A DNA stretch of 64,000 nucleotides from Xestospongia muta. Lineage: Eukaryota > Porifera > Demospongiae > Haplosclerida > Petrosiidae. The stretch lies in NCBI GenBank assembly GCA_963693285.1, contig OY848925.1, positions 5,434,932-5,498,931 on the forward strand, given 5' to 3'. Positions 1 to 24,565 of this stretch are shown piece by piece. The position numbers and the translations under genes were made by a program. The number at the start of each line of letters is the position of its first letter. Position 1 is the stretch's first letter. The notes below the pieces were generated by a model. It did no database searches. It worked only from the letters and a program-made list of their open reading frames with translations, and was not told the DNA's origin.

Positions 1-1149
1 AAGACTCACACATGATATCAAGATATCCCTGTCAGTAGTAATAGATGTGATTTGTTGTTTATGATAAACTGAGAGGTCACACATTTGTAGTTGGATAGAA
101 TTTTGAACCTGATAGTTATAAAATCAAATAAATGGTTTTTCATCTAGTCCTACCTGTTGTACTCCACCAGCATCTCCTGATGTTAAGGCTATCAGAAAGA
201 AATGTAATATCACTCATATATACACACACACACACACACTCTATCCTACCATCATTTAGTTTTGTAATTAGAATATTCTTGAAAAGATAGAGTGTCCCAG
301 ATGAAGACAAAACAAAGAGTTTACAATACCCTCCTTTAAGAAAACATAGACAGACAATGACTACTTTCTTAGACATGACAGACAAACCATTATCAATCTT
401 TGAGAACTCCATTGTCACAAACTGGTCACCATCATTTAAAAGTTTCTAAAATAAATCCAATAAATTGAGTATGCCCCTTTAATTACGGTTACCTGAGAAT
501 AAAATGCCAAATTAATAGCTGGACAAACAAAATGAAGTAAGCCAGATCTGAAATATGAAAATAATACGTATTTGCTCTATATAATAACTGGTATGTGTGT
601 GAGTAAGTACATACAAGAGAGGAGAATAAAATTAAATAAAGTATATATTACTCTTAATTTGGGATAATCCTAAATAATGTGCTAACTAATTAAACTATTT
701 GTATAATAAAAATTGAGCGGTTATAATTCAATACAGAACACATCACATATCCCGTCACAGAATATTACCTGTCGCCAACAACTAGGAGGCAGCCATCTTC
801 AGATATACCAGCTGCTGTTAATGGATTATCTACAAGTACAAATTCGGACATAAAATATATTAATGATATAATTGCCTTACCAAACTCTAGCAAAGCTTGT
901 GACATTTCATCATCCTCCTTTATTAAATATACATTAGAGCTGTAAGTGACACATATTGTTCCAGAACTAGCAAGCACTTTAGGATGACCCTAGAAAGGAA
1001 GAGAGGGCAAGAGGGGAGGAAAGGATGAAAGGAAGGGAGGGAGAGAGGGTGGGAGATAAGATTTCAAAGAATAGCACAACCACCGAGTTAAAGTTCACAA
1101 CCTCTTCAAGTTGAAAAGATGCTACGTTTGTTATTTCATACAGGGACAT
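1..1149 (-). CDS. KNTC1: KNTC1/ROD-like kinetochore protein, N-terminal exons (partial, runs off left edge)
   Basis: Eight exons join in one frame with GT-AG borders: 1084-1149, 881-989, 769-829, 493-547, 388-445, 250-333, 154-188 and 1-108 (open at the edge), giving 192 residues. The start is the ATG at 1149. The product reads as beta-propeller-like strands. Segments such as LLVVGDRSGLLHFVC and CKLFVLSSSGTLYLF match, in order and spacing, my recollection of the N-terminal propeller of KNTC1 (the Rod subunit of the RZZ complex, which recruits dynein and Mad1-Mad2 to unattached kinetochores). The rest of the gene lies outside the window. Exon phases are all consistent, which supports the model. 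The family name rests on remembered similarity, not a search. C-terminal KNTC1-like exons recur on the plus strand near 18-27.6 kb. Confidence 0.62.
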
Positions 1150-1422
1150 AATCTTTGGCAAGAAACTGGTAAGATGAAAAGAGATCGATCTTTTCCCGCG
1201 GTGTTATGAGCATGCGCAATGTGGCGTCCGCGAAATGTAGATTTTTCTATTACACACGTGGGTGTTTGGTTGCTGAAACGAACAGGTCGGGTTACAGACA
1301 AAACAGGTTCAAAGACTTTGCTATAAAAAGAAGCAACAGCCAAACTGTATGACAAGAGCTAACAATTACAAGTAGCTGATATTTAATTTCAGTTACAAAT
1401 TTCGAGGTATTAACAAAAAGCT
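1150..1422. promoter_or_regulatory. Bidirectional promoter between KNTC1-like and CUB genes
   Basis: Two start codons face away from each other across only 273 bp. The interval holds a palindromic GCATGCGCA at 1210-1218, which fits an NRF-1-type element, and a small CpG-richer patch around it (1195-1240). A TATA-like TATAAAAAG at 1322-1330 sits about 100 bp before the plus-strand ATG. The arrangement is seen in the sequence. That the interval acts as a shared promoter is inferred. Confidence 0.5.
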
Positions 1423-2914
1423 ATGTCTTCTTTTTCTCACTATACAGTGGTCATATTCCTGTTAGCTGTATTCACTGCACATGGACAGCTGGAATGCCGG
1501 TATGCAATAGGAGATTATCGTAACTGTACTTGTGGAGTCCAGTACAGGATAGTAGAGAAACGTTGCTGTAGTCCAGAAGAGTGTTTAAGACCTCATCTAT
1601 CAACAGAGAATTTAACTTGTACTTTTGTCTGTGAAAATGGAGGTACTTTTGACCAAGCTAACAGAATGTGCTTATGCAGACCTGGATACTATGGACTCTG
1701 TTGTCAGAGAGGTAAAAAATATAATTGTTGATACATTGCATTGAACTTGAATATTTTGTTTAGCAGTATTATCATTTTTATGTTTTATATTTCTCAGAAA
1801 CTCCACTATGTGGTGATGTTTTCGTCCAACATTCTGGTGAGTTTACCTCATTGGATTTCCCACAGCAATACCCAAACAATGCAAATTGTGTATGGAGAAT
1901 ATCAACAGATCCAAACAGAAGAATTGTACTAGGGGCAAAAAATATGGAGTTTCACCTAGAACCGGGAAGCAACATTTACAGCTGTAATTATGATTATGTA
2001 AAAGTATCAGATGGATTAAATGAAAAGGAAAAATGTATTGGGAAATTTTGTGGAAGTCCTTCCTTTCGTAAAACTTTCCAAACAGTTTACAGCACCGGTT
2101 CCCACCTACATGTGAGATTTTCATCAGATTTCATAGTACGTAAAAAAGGCTTTAAATTGCAGTACTCAGTCTTCTTTGCAAGTAAGTCAATCAAATTAAA
2201 CAATCAGCAAAAAAATGTAATTAAATAAGTGATTTTTTCACTCCAATGACCTTTATATAGTGAAGTACAAAATGTTAACACACCAATGTACTTAACAGTC
2301 TTGACACAGTACCAATACAAATGCTGTCCTTTACACTATTATTGACTATACTAGCCTTTATCATGTATCTATTGACTTGTGAACATTCTAGTGAATAGGA
2401 TCCACTAATACATCAGTGCTTCAGTGAATAGAAATGCATTGTTATTGAACATATTGTTTTTAATCTCATCTGTTTACCAATAACAGGTCAAAGATGTGGC
2501 CCTTTCTCAATATACACACGTCCTCGAGGTACTATCACATCTCCTCATCACCCAATTCTCTATCGCCCATTTGAGGATTGCCAATGGAAAATCCAAATTA
2601 TTCCAGGTCGTGATGTCATTCTGACGTTTCAAGTATTAGACATTGTTGCAACAATGGACTGTCGCTATGGTGACTATCTCTTAGTGAGTACAAAAAACAA
2701 ACGCAAATTAACTCATCTTGTTGCTTTTTGTGGTCGGAGATTGCCAGAACCATTCAGAGTGTCTGGACACGAACAAGATGAAGTGCTCCTAACATTTAGA
2801 AGTGATCGAGTCAGAGAAGGAATGGGTTTCGTACTTACTTATGAACAAGTAGCGATAACACGTACCCCCCAAAACTCTGATTCCAGTGACGATATTGGCT
2901 CAACAACAGGTTAA
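1423..2914 (+). CDS. Secreted EGF-like/two-CUB-domain protein
   Basis: Three exons, 1423-1711, 1798-2181 and 2487-2914, join in frame to give 366 residues. The start at 1423 opens a clear signal peptide with a hydrophobic core, FLLAVFTA, ending near a Gly-Gln site. Next comes a Cys-rich stretch, then an EGF-like module at about residues 66-95 with the Gly-Tyr-Tyr-Gly turn typical of EGF. Two CUB domains follow, at about 101-222 and 228-345. Each has paired cysteines, an acidic DYVKVSDG or GDYLLVS calcium-side motif, and an FSSD or FRSD strand near the end. The product is probably extracellular and binds protein or carbohydrate; the partner is unknown. The last exon ends in a Ser/Thr/Asp-rich tail with TAA directly after an AG|GTTAAT that could be a donor, so further exons are possible. 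It converges on the TARBP1-like gene. Confidence 0.72.
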
Positions 2915-3676
2915 TTATTTCAACAATTGCTTCTTCTTATACATGTTTTTGATGTTGTTCAAATGTTACTGTATCCTTTATTTTACCTTTGTTAATGACA
3001 ACTAATTGTAGTACATTATAAGACTTTTTGTACAGCTGCTTAAACTTTTTTGAACAATAAAATTTGGCCATTTTACATCAAAAAATATGACACGTCAAAA
3101 ATACCACTAATTTTTAAGAAAGTTGATAAAAATAACCTATGTCTAGTGTATAATTGTCACTATTACATTCCAGTGCATGACTAAGTGACAGACTAACTAG
3201 GAAGACAATATTGACGTTAACACTGCCAAAACTACAATAGTTATTATATAGAACATTCCTTTAGTCACTGAGCATGTTTCCTAATAATTGAGTCAAGTAT
3301 GAAAGCTCACATCTTTGATTCTAGTGTTCAACACAGAGTGTCCAACACGACATTAGACATTTAATTAGTTTAGTATTTGTGTTCGCTGGTGTTACTAAAG
3401 AATGCAATCATGTACTTACTATGAGATATACAATTAGTATATGTTTATGTCTGTATCTATGTACTGCTCAAGCACATTGCAGCAATAAAACTTGAGAGAT
3501 TTAACAGTAACAGTAGATGTTTAAATTGAATTAACATCAATGGGAAAGTTTAGTAATTGGCTAGTTCAGAGCTGAGTTAATTTCCATGCAAGTAACAACA
3601 AACGCATACCATTGACAAAATAGATACCAAATATGTTTGCGATCAAAAAATTAGCAGAATGAACTGATGCTTAATT
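2915..3676. other. Intergenic region between convergent genes
   Basis: This is the spacer between the CUB gene stop and the TARBP1-like stop. It holds an AATAAA at 3056-3061, placed to serve the CUB gene. On the other strand AATAAA (TTTATT at 2977-2982) could serve the TARBP1-like transcript, but it is about 700 bp away. Nothing else coding was seen. Confidence 0.4.
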
Positions 3677-17354
<13,678 letters not shown>

Positions 17355-17522
17355 TCTCAGCTCTGCTGAAAAGGTTACACGTGGTATGGTGGGGATTAAT
17401 TAAAATACTACTAGACTAACTATATCCTCATTCCTAGACTAGAAACGAGATTGAGTTCAGGCCTTGTGAAATCAATTTTGTAGGCGTGGCACAGCAGAAC
17501 AAACTGTCATCAAGTGAAGAGA
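17355..17522. promoter_or_regulatory. Bidirectional promoter-like spacer, TARBP1 / GMF fragment
   Basis: The 168 bp between the TARBP1 ATG and the ATG of the GMF-derived fragment includes 17440-17510, which resembles the region just before the intact GMF start (35938-36005): both have GTAGG(C/T)GTGGCA and a GATTG(A/G)G(T/A)T(T/C) stretch. This suggests the GMF promoter was duplicated together with its first codon. Confidence 0.45.
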
Positions 17523-17635
17523 ATGGTAGTATTAATTACTTGATTTCTTTCTCTCTCACTCAGATATTTGAACTTTGTTTGACAGATGAACTTACAGAAG
17601 AGTGGCTCAGGTCAAAGCTAGGTTTCTTCAGTTAA
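17523..17635 (+). pseudogene. GMF remnant: first codon exon plus last exon only
   Basis: An ATG at 17523-17525 followed by GT matches the single-codon first exon of the intact GMF gene at 36008. Only 38 bp later an acceptor at 17561-17563 leads to the GMF last exon (17564-17635) with its own TAA. Exons 2-4 are missing. Splicing would still be in frame and give a 24-residue peptide ending in [17 protein letters not shown], the C-terminal helix of the ADF-H fold. The 35-bp intron would be extremely short. It is most likely a dead internal-deletion copy, though a microprotein is possible. Confidence 0.65.
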
Positions 17636-17992
17636 TCTATTGTTATATTAAAGGTCACCTCGTGTAGCATATGTTTTTATAAATCATCTCTTATTAAAAA
17701 TCATGTTGTGTAATTGATCCAAACAAAATATATTTGATTCCATGCTAAAAGATTTGAGTTAAGACATAAAGACCTATACAATATTACATTAAATTAATTT
17801 AATATACAGTCCTTATGAATAAGTATAAAATTAGAAACGCTTATAATATGGAAATGATGCAAAGTAAGACTCTTCACCTTGTATTGCCGCTGAGGACCAT
17901 GCCGGAAAGCTTGAAAAACCAGCTTCTGATGCAACATCTTTCAGTACAGGCTCAATAGTTTTCTGAATTGAGACCATCAATGATTTAACAAC
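17564..17992. repeat. Segmental duplication D1 (GMF tail plus 3' end of unknown gene)
   Basis: This stretch is nearly identical to 21963-22366 and 29827-30230: the GMF last exon, an AT-rich spacer and the 3' end of the unknown minus-strand gene. Homology stops inside that gene after TGATTTAACAAC, and unrelated sequence plus a GGAT tract follows. Confidence 0.8.
17831..17992 (-). pseudogene. 3' fragment of the unknown 1192-residue gene (copy D1)
   Basis: It encodes the last roughly 53 residues (VKSLMVSIQKTIEPVLKD through the terminal SFPYYKRF and stop), identical in reading to the intact gene at 30070. No upstream exon is attached; 5' of the break the frame runs into unrelated sequence. It is a truncated copy without a promoter. 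Confidence 0.8.
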
Positions 17993-18789
17993 GCTCGATG
18001 TACTCAGTCTGGTGAACTGAGTTCTGCTAGTTGTGTTTGGGGTTGGCACCAGGTGAATGGATGCATGGAATGATGGATGGACAGATGGATAGATGGATGG
18101 ATTAACAAATGGATCAATGTAATGGAATACTAATTAGTCACATGAAAGACTTTTCAATTTTTATTTTAGACTCATTTAATCTCTCAAATTAATGGAGATC
18201 AAATGCTAAATTTACTGCAAGCAGTACCGGAATCAGTCCCTTCCACTGACATGGGACTGTGGCTGAATAGAGATATCCTGTGATGCTTTTTATGTCATTT
18301 TCCAAGTCAATTGGTACAGAATTCATTATACATTGTATATAACTTAATTTATTATGTAGGATAGGTTCACATCATGGTTAATAGAGAGAACATGTAGACT
18401 GGAATTAATGGAGAAAGTAAAATATACTATGACCTCACCAATATATGTACTGCTTGTACTCTTTCTCTCTCTCTCTCTCTCTCTAGTCTTCTTGGCCAAC
18501 TAATGCTCTACAATTACTAGATATAGTTATTCGATCAATAACATCCAATAAAAAGTGGGAGGAGCATCTTGGTATACAGGCTAATAATATTACGTCAATA
18601 TCAACTTTACATGGCCTCCTTGTTTAGCTGTCATTGATGGAGGACCCAACTGTTCCACAAACTACTGAAGACGATGAAGAAGAAGAGGAACAACAAATAT
18701 GTCTACGTCGTTTAACATACTTAATGACACTGCCTAATGAAGTAGAAGAGAATGCCAAATATCTTCTTAACTAGGCCAAAGTATAACTT

Positions 18790-19012
18790 GTCTATCAATC
18801 CATCCATCCATCAATCTATCCATCCATCCATCCATCCATCTATCCATCCATTCATCCATCCATCCATCCATCCATTCATCCATCCATCTATCCATCCATC
18901 CATCAATCCATCGATTCATCTAGGCATCCATCTATCCATCCATCCATCAATCCATCCATCCATCCATCAATCCATCAATTCACCTAGGTATCCATCTATC
19001 CATTCATCTGTC
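18790..19012. repeat. (ATCC)n minisatellite in KNTC1-like intron, copy 1
   Basis: ATCC units with ATCA, ATTC and ATCT variants fill the intron after the acidic exon, between GCCAAA|GTAT and the acceptor at 19041-19043. The same intron in the second copy has expanded to about 1.5 kb. Confidence 0.85.
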
Positions 19013-19290
19013 CATTAATTAATCTTACTATTTATCTATTCAGAGTTCCAAAGTACTAGGAGGTACACAGTCTTATATACGAGCAATTCAAGTTTTGTTT
19101 TCTATTGCTTCTATTGAGTTGATTGAAAGAATCAGTGAGGCTTCAGTTACTAACATCAAGTAAGTACAATGTCTACTTGTATTGACTCTATCAACACTAA
19201 TGTATTGATAGAGTCTGTATTTACTATCACTGCCTTTTTCAAGTTTCATGTCTCTCTCTATAGGGAGTATGTACAAGTTATTCTCTTTGA

Positions 19291-19293
<3 letters not shown>

Positions 19294-19330
<37 letters not shown>
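19294..19330. repeat. (CT)n tract at a deletion junction
   Basis: A CT run directly joins the 5' part of the EYVQVI exon to the exon beginning near 19352. In the other copies those sequences are separated by several exons, so this tract marks a deletion breakpoint. Confidence 0.7.
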
Positions 19331-19331
<1 letters not shown>

Positions 19332-20099
19332 AGATGTCCTTTTATTCATGATCTAGATATAGTGGGATTAGGTAAATCATTTCACAATATTGGTATGCCA
19401 GTCCACTCTTTAGCAAGTTCTCTGCTATTACCTGAAGAACAACTACAAAATTATATCAAGGTTAAATACATGTGGCCCTAATACAATATTTGTTAGCTGA
19501 GTATGGCAGTCTGAATAAATATTATTATTAACATTTTTATTGTCTTAGGATGCAATTGGCCCTCTAAGTGAGAGTGAGATTACTTCAATGTTAATAGAGC
19601 TACAGGGACTTACTGGTTCTGTAACATCTGTCCAATCACTACAACTGATATTGTTACATGATGTGTAATAATGAACTCCTAATATTGTATGCTGACTATT
19701 ATACTCACTATGTTAATATTGATGATGTAAAGGTTCTGCATTTTTAGTCCACTCAGTTAATGTTGTAGTATCATTAGTACTGAACCAGCTGCTAGAGTTA
19801 TGTTACCACTACCTGAGTTTGAGTGATTCTAATTCTGTGCATCTTGAACTTGATGGATAGTTAACACATTAGATATTACAGTTATAGAAACGTCTGTTAA
19901 AACAATTAATGATAGCTCAGAAACTAATTGAGTCTGTTCACAAAATCTAATCTTGTAAGCTGGTATCAGTAACTAGTTGTAACTAATTCATTGTTGTTTT
20001 CATAATTAACAAGATTGACTGTTTAGAATCTTCTTTAGAAAGTTTATGATTAAAACATTTGTAATCTTTAAAAGGTAATGTTAAGAATTTGTTTTAAAA

Positions 20100-20560
20100 G
20101 GATGAATTAAAGACTAGATTTTGAATAGATTTAAAAAAGAAGATATTTGAAATAAATTTAAATGAGCAAATTTAAGAATAAAAAAGAATAAATTTAAAGA
20201 AAGAAAAAAAAGAATAAAAAAGGATAAATTTATTATTTAATATTAAGAATAAAAGAATAAAAAAGAATAGATTTAAATGAGCGAATTTAATAATAAGAAT
20301 TAAAGAACGAATTTTTTAAGTTTTAAAAGAATGAATAGATTTTGAATAGATTTAAAAATATATTTTATATTAAGAATTAAAGATTTTTTTTTTTTAAAAA
20401 GAATAAAAAATAAATTTAAATAAGAGAATTTAATATTAAGAATAGATTTTAAAAGAACAAATTTAAAAGTTTTTAAGTTACAAATAACAAAAACAAAGAC
20501 AAAAAGAAATTTAAAAGTTTTAAGTTAACAAATAAGAAATCAAAAAACAAAAAACAAAAA
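20100..20560. repeat. A-rich AGAATAAATTTAAA low-complexity tract
   Basis: Purine-rich, strongly strand-asymmetric sequence built of irregular AAGAATAAA/TTTAAA words. The second copy is at 27980-28440. No gene is seen. Confidence 0.6.
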
Positions 20561-20577
20561 AAAACAAGAAAATAAAA

Positions 20578-20710
20578 AGTTCAAAGATGAAGAGTCCTCC
20601 AATCCACTTGATGACAGAGCCAGTCCAGATCATAGAGAAAATAAAAAGTTTAAAGATGAAGAGTCCTCCAATCCACTTGATGACAGAGCCAGTCCAGATC
20701 ATAGAGAACA
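20578..20710. repeat. Two-copy 69-bp direct repeat
   Basis: A unit containing GATGAAGAGTCCTCCAATCC and CCAGTCCAGATCATAGAGAA is present twice in tandem, with period 69. The same pair recurs at about 28465-28600. Confidence 0.75.
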
Positions 20711-20948
20711 TAGAAAAAGAGAGAGAAAAAATCTGTTAAAACTGCATCAATGAAGTAAAGAATTGAATGGATGGAGAGATAGCTCACCTTTTTCAACAGG
20801 ACTGCTCCTACAGGGAAAGAAAAAGAGTAAATGAACTTGTAGTGACAAAGAATGGATGGATGGAGAGCGAAGAGAGACAGAGGAAGTGAAAAAGGACCAC
20901 CAACCTACACACACACAGCACACACACACGCACCCTACAGGATCAGAG

Positions 20949-21023
20949 CTCTCCCCCGCCACCTGGCGGCCTAGGATTTTTAAAAAAAAATTTTTTTTTA
21001 GGCCGCCAGGCGGCAGGGGAGAG
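20949..21023. repeat. GC-rich inverted repeat (hairpin), copy in D2
   Basis: Two 25-bp arms, 20949-20973 and 20999-21023, are complementary except at two positions. They flank a 25-bp core that is itself an A-run/T-run palindrome. The arms are very GC-rich (core CCTGGCGGCCTA) in an AT-rich setting. This could be nested terminal inverted repeats of a small element, or a transcript hairpin. A second copy is at 28837-28911. Confidence 0.8.
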
Positions 21024-21179
21024 ATGATTTGTAGAGATTGTATGAGTGTGTGTATAATGTATAGGCTAGATAGCCCAAAATAAAAATAAAAAAAATAAAA
21101 GAAGAGGAAAGAAGGCTGGAAGGAAGACAGGAGAGAGTCCAATGACCAGGAGAGCAAACTCATCTTTTACATTCAGAGA

Positions 21180-21540
21180 ACATCAGGCAGGAGCTGGAAC
21201 AGTCAGAGAACATCAGAGCTAGAACAGTCAGAGAACATCAGAGCTAGAACAGTTAGAGAACATCACTGAGGTAGGAAAATATCAAAGCACATCAGTTAGA
21301 AAAGTAGGACCTGTAGAAACAAAAAAAAGGAAATAGACAATCAATAAAAAAATAAATGAAGAAATTTAAAAAAGAAAAGTTACAAAAATAAAGAAAAGGA
21401 TGACAAAAAACAATAAAGGTGACAAAAAAAGAGTGAAATCCAACGATGAGAGAGACGATCCAACGACGAGAGAGACGATCCAACGATGAGAGAGACGATC
21501 CAACGACGAGAGAGACGATCCAACGACGACGACGACGACG
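21180..21540. repeat. Short tandem repeats beside promoter-like patch
   Basis: About three copies of a unit of roughly 25 bp (AGAGAACATCAGAGCTAGAA) lie at 21180-21265, then about five copies of a 20-bp unit (GATCCAACGACGAGAGAGAC) at 21436-21530, ending in (GAC)n. The counterparts at 29090-29150 and 29325-29400 have one unit fewer. Confidence 0.7.
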
Positions 21541-21780
21541 ATCCCACGGAGGTGCAGTGCACTGAACATGGCCGACAACCCTATCTTTTTATAGTCTATA
21601 AAGATGAACTTTAAGGGATCACGCTCTCTTACAGACTCAGACACACAATCCTGCGTGTGCTGGAATGTTAATTGGACCATAATGGCGGGAACTTATAATT
21701 GACCAATCAGAATGCACAACTCACACTCCTCCTACCAACACTCAGTCACTTAACGCGTGACTCATATACATCGGTTACAT
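21530..21780. promoter_or_regulatory. CpG-richer promoter-like patch
   Basis: This is locally rich in CpG, with GGCGGGAA (E2F-like, near 21683), GACCAATCAG (CCAAT box, near 21700), ATGGCCGAC and ACGCGTGAC. It is a typical mix for a housekeeping or cell-cycle promoter, but no intact gene starts here on either strand. The duplicate is at 29395-29640. Confidence 0.35.
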
Positions 21781-21962
21781 CCAGCTTTAATTACTTTCAA
21801 TTTTCAGAAATAATCGTTTGCCTTAATTACCAAACTAGATTAATGGAGAGATGCACACCATTATGGAGATCACAACAATAACTTATAATTCAATTTAAAA
21901 AATTAGCAATAAAATTTGACATTAAAAAACATATCACAAATAACCCATTAATAATATCACAA

Positions 21963-22010
21963 ACTTACAGAAGAGTGGCTCAGGTCAAAGCTAGGTTTCT
22001 TCAGTTAATC
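21963..22010 (+). pseudogene. Partial GMF last exon, copy in D2
   Basis: It begins within the exon at CTTACAGAAGAGTGGCTCAG and runs to the TAA. The 5' half of the exon is replaced by unrelated AT-rich sequence. The breakpoint is shared with the copy at 29827, so D2 and D3 descend from the same truncated copy. Confidence 0.75.
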
Positions 22011-22203
22011 TATTGTTATATTAAAGGTCACCTCGTGTAGCATATGTTTTTATAAATCATCTCTTATTAAAAATCATGTTGTGTAATTGATCCAAACAAA
22101 ATATATTTGATTCCATGCTAAAAGATTTGAGTTAAGACATGAAGACCCATACAATATTACATTAAATTAATTTAATATACAGTCCTTATGAATAAGTATA
22201 AAA

Positions 22204-23985
22204 TTAGAAACGCTTATAATATGGAAATGATGCAAAGTAAGACTCTTCACCTTGTATTGCCGCTGAGGACCATGCCGGAAAGCTTGAAAAACCAGCTTCT
22301 GATGCAACATCTTTCAGTACAGGCTCAATAGTTTTCTGAATTGAGACCATCAATGATTTAACAACCTCAATATCACATTTTTCAGGCAGTATGGTCAAAA
22401 GGCTAAGGGTTAGATCATCCGAGACGAAAAAGGCTGCAAGAGTATGTCTAAGTGCAGTAGATAATTTATATATGATGTATATCTTGTCTTTTGGAAATTC
22501 AGTAGTACCATTACCAACACATATGTAGTAGTTTGACAAGCTGCCTATTCTTCTCCATACTCATCATAATAATCATTAACACACTGTAATATGGTGTGTC
22601 CAGTTGGTGGTAGAACATTGACCTTTCCATCTTTAACGCTTAGCTTGAAAAGAGATGGTAGCAAGTTTAGAGATTTAGGTGAACTATTGATTGATACTTT
22701 ACAATTGTCACAGCAAAACTTCATGATAACACCATTTTCAACCTGTTTTGTAAGTCCAACAGCAGCTGGTTCCATGCAATTGTCACACCGATTGATACAG
22801 TACCAACATCGATATCTTGTCATACATTTCAGATCCACTCTGACGGGAAAAAGAATGGTAATAAATCATCACTAGTACTAAAATAGGATCATTATATAAT
22901 AAAAACGATACGTTATGATCAGATTTCATCAAATGGTCTACCAGTATCATTAACACTCACAATATGTCAAACGATTGCTGTACAGCAGGTAATATAAACA
23001 AGCATTAAATCTTGAGAAAAGCCCAAACTGTTTGTTTAAGCAAGTTTTTAATTTAACAATTTCACTTAATATTATAATACTATTGTATAATTGACACGTG
23101 GTATTTACATAAATTTGAGACTTACGAGGCCAACAGGTTTACAAGCATATACAGACCGCTGTCATTAAAAGGTGATGGTACAATAGGTTTCCTCTCTTAA
23201 AATACTCAAACAACATTGTAAAACATTTGTAGCATGGCTAACACAATGTGTCTAATCACCAAATAAAAATCTTGCCAATATTTTCCACTGTACATTATAT
23301 TATTATGAATAATTGTGTATATCTGTATAAAATAGTAAGCTGACCTTTTCTCTTTAATACTGAGTAAAAGAGACTTTAAACTGCTATATCCTGTGCGATG
23401 CATAGCTGTCTTTAATGTGAAATGAATGTTTGCTCTAAAATGAGAATCTTCACACAACCTCTGAGCTATTGGCTGTGGTTTATCATCAGTTACAACATGG
23501 AGAACAGACAGATCATCCTTTGAAACAAAGACAGCCATGTTGAAGTACATTCCGGGATCATATTTATGATATATAACATAAGGTTGATCAGCAGGATACT
23601 TCTTTGAGCCATCTCCAATTGCTAGGAACAATGTAATGTCTTTATCAAAACAATTGGCATCTTTATACTTTGATCTTACATGCTAACAATGAAGGAGTAC
23701 ATGATGACCAGGAGGTAGCTCAACAGATCCAAAATTTCTCTCTATTTTAAACCCCTGTGGAAGAAAATTCATTACTTTAGTTTTGTTGGGGTCTTGAGAG
23801 GGTTTCATACCTTGCTGTTTTAAATTGCTGATTTAATCAAACCTTTGATCCAATGACAATCACGGAGTTTCTGTGGCATAGTTGTTGAGTGAATCTCTAG
23901 TTGCTCTGCAGACGTATAAATAACTTCTTTCACATCTGGAGGGATAAACTGATTTCTTTCACATTCAGAAGGTACAATATATACT
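22204..23985 (-). pseudogene. Broken copy of the unknown 1192-residue gene (D2)
   Basis: It corresponds to exon 6 and the 3' part of exon 5 of the intact gene (30070-31909). Lesions: a small indel near 22530-22540 shifts the frame between DEYGEE and YICVGNG; a GAG-to-TAG change near 23683 makes a stop in the CEHVRS segment; about 60 bp are lost near 23830; and the 5' end is cut at 23985. The Cys cluster, the optional 33-nt exon (about 23130-23162) and the splice sites are otherwise preserved, so decay is recent. Confidence 0.8.
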
Positions 23986-23989
23986 GTCC

Positions 23990-24515
23990 ATTAATTAATC
24001 TTACTATTTATCTATCCAGAGTTCCAAAGTACTAGGAGGTACACAGTCTCGTATACGAGCAATTCAAGTTTTGTTTTCTATTGCTTCTATTGAGTTGATT
24101 GAAAGAATCAGTGAGGCTTCAGTTACTAACATCAAGTAAGTACAATGTCTACTTGTATTGACTCTATTAACACTAATGTATTGATTGAGCCTGTATTTAC
24201 CTTTTTCAATTTTCATGTCTCTCTCTATAGGGAGTATGTATAAGTTATTCTCTTTATCTCTGAACTGGAAGGACTCCATATTAAAACAACAATTGGTGCT
24301 TTTCAATCATGTAACAAGGAAGGACTGGTCAGGACTCTTTGGAAAAGCCACTCACATGAACCATGAGTAAGAACTCAATGACCCCTGTAATTAGTACAAT
24401 AATTAAACAGTTGACAATAGTTTGTTTATTTGGAAAGTTCTTCCTTTTAGGCAATGAGACTAATATGTGAACTATGTCTACAATAACACAGACTGATCTA
24501 GTCTAAGTTTGAATT

Positions 24516-24565
<50 letters not shown>

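Larger units (their letters stand above)
18170..19669 (+). pseudogene. KNTC1-like C-terminal exons, copy 1 (disabled)
   Basis: Exon-like blocks lie at 18170-18283 (THLISQINGDQMLNLLQAV and on), 18360-18416 (WLIERTCRLELMEK), 18487-18780 (SSWPTNALQLLDIVIRS and an acidic linker), 19044-about 19158 (YIRAIQVLFSIASIELIE), a truncated EYVQVI exon at 19264, about 19352-19460 (DLDIVGLGKSFHNIG) and 19550-19669 (GPLSESEITSMLIEL). Order and content match the C-terminal part of KNTC1 as I recall it. In-frame TAGs in GLLV-stop-LSLMEDP and LLN-stop-AKV disable it. The EYVQVI exon is fused through a CT tract to the DLDIVG exon, which shows a deletion. Confidence 0.6.
19528..23985. repeat. Segmental duplication D2 (about 4.46 kb)
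   Basis: This stretch is collinear with 27411-31909 at very high identity by eye. It contains the last KNTC1-like exon, an A-rich noncoding tract, a GC hairpin, a CpG-richer promoter-like patch, a partial GMF last exon and a broken copy of the unknown gene. It ends inside that gene after ATATATACT and joins the ATCC-flanking KNTC1 intron sequence at 23986. Confidence 0.85.

Noticed and set aside
20856..21163. Small frames on both strands across the GC hairpin
   Set aside because: They depend on poly-A/T run lengths that differ between the two copies, so no conserved protein is implied.
21292..21680. Frames with VVVVVVGSSLSSLDRLSHRW as a gene
   Set aside because: They are produced by the 20-bp tandem repeat and (GAC)n. 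The frames differ between D2 and D3 because of repeat-unit changes, so they are not conserved.
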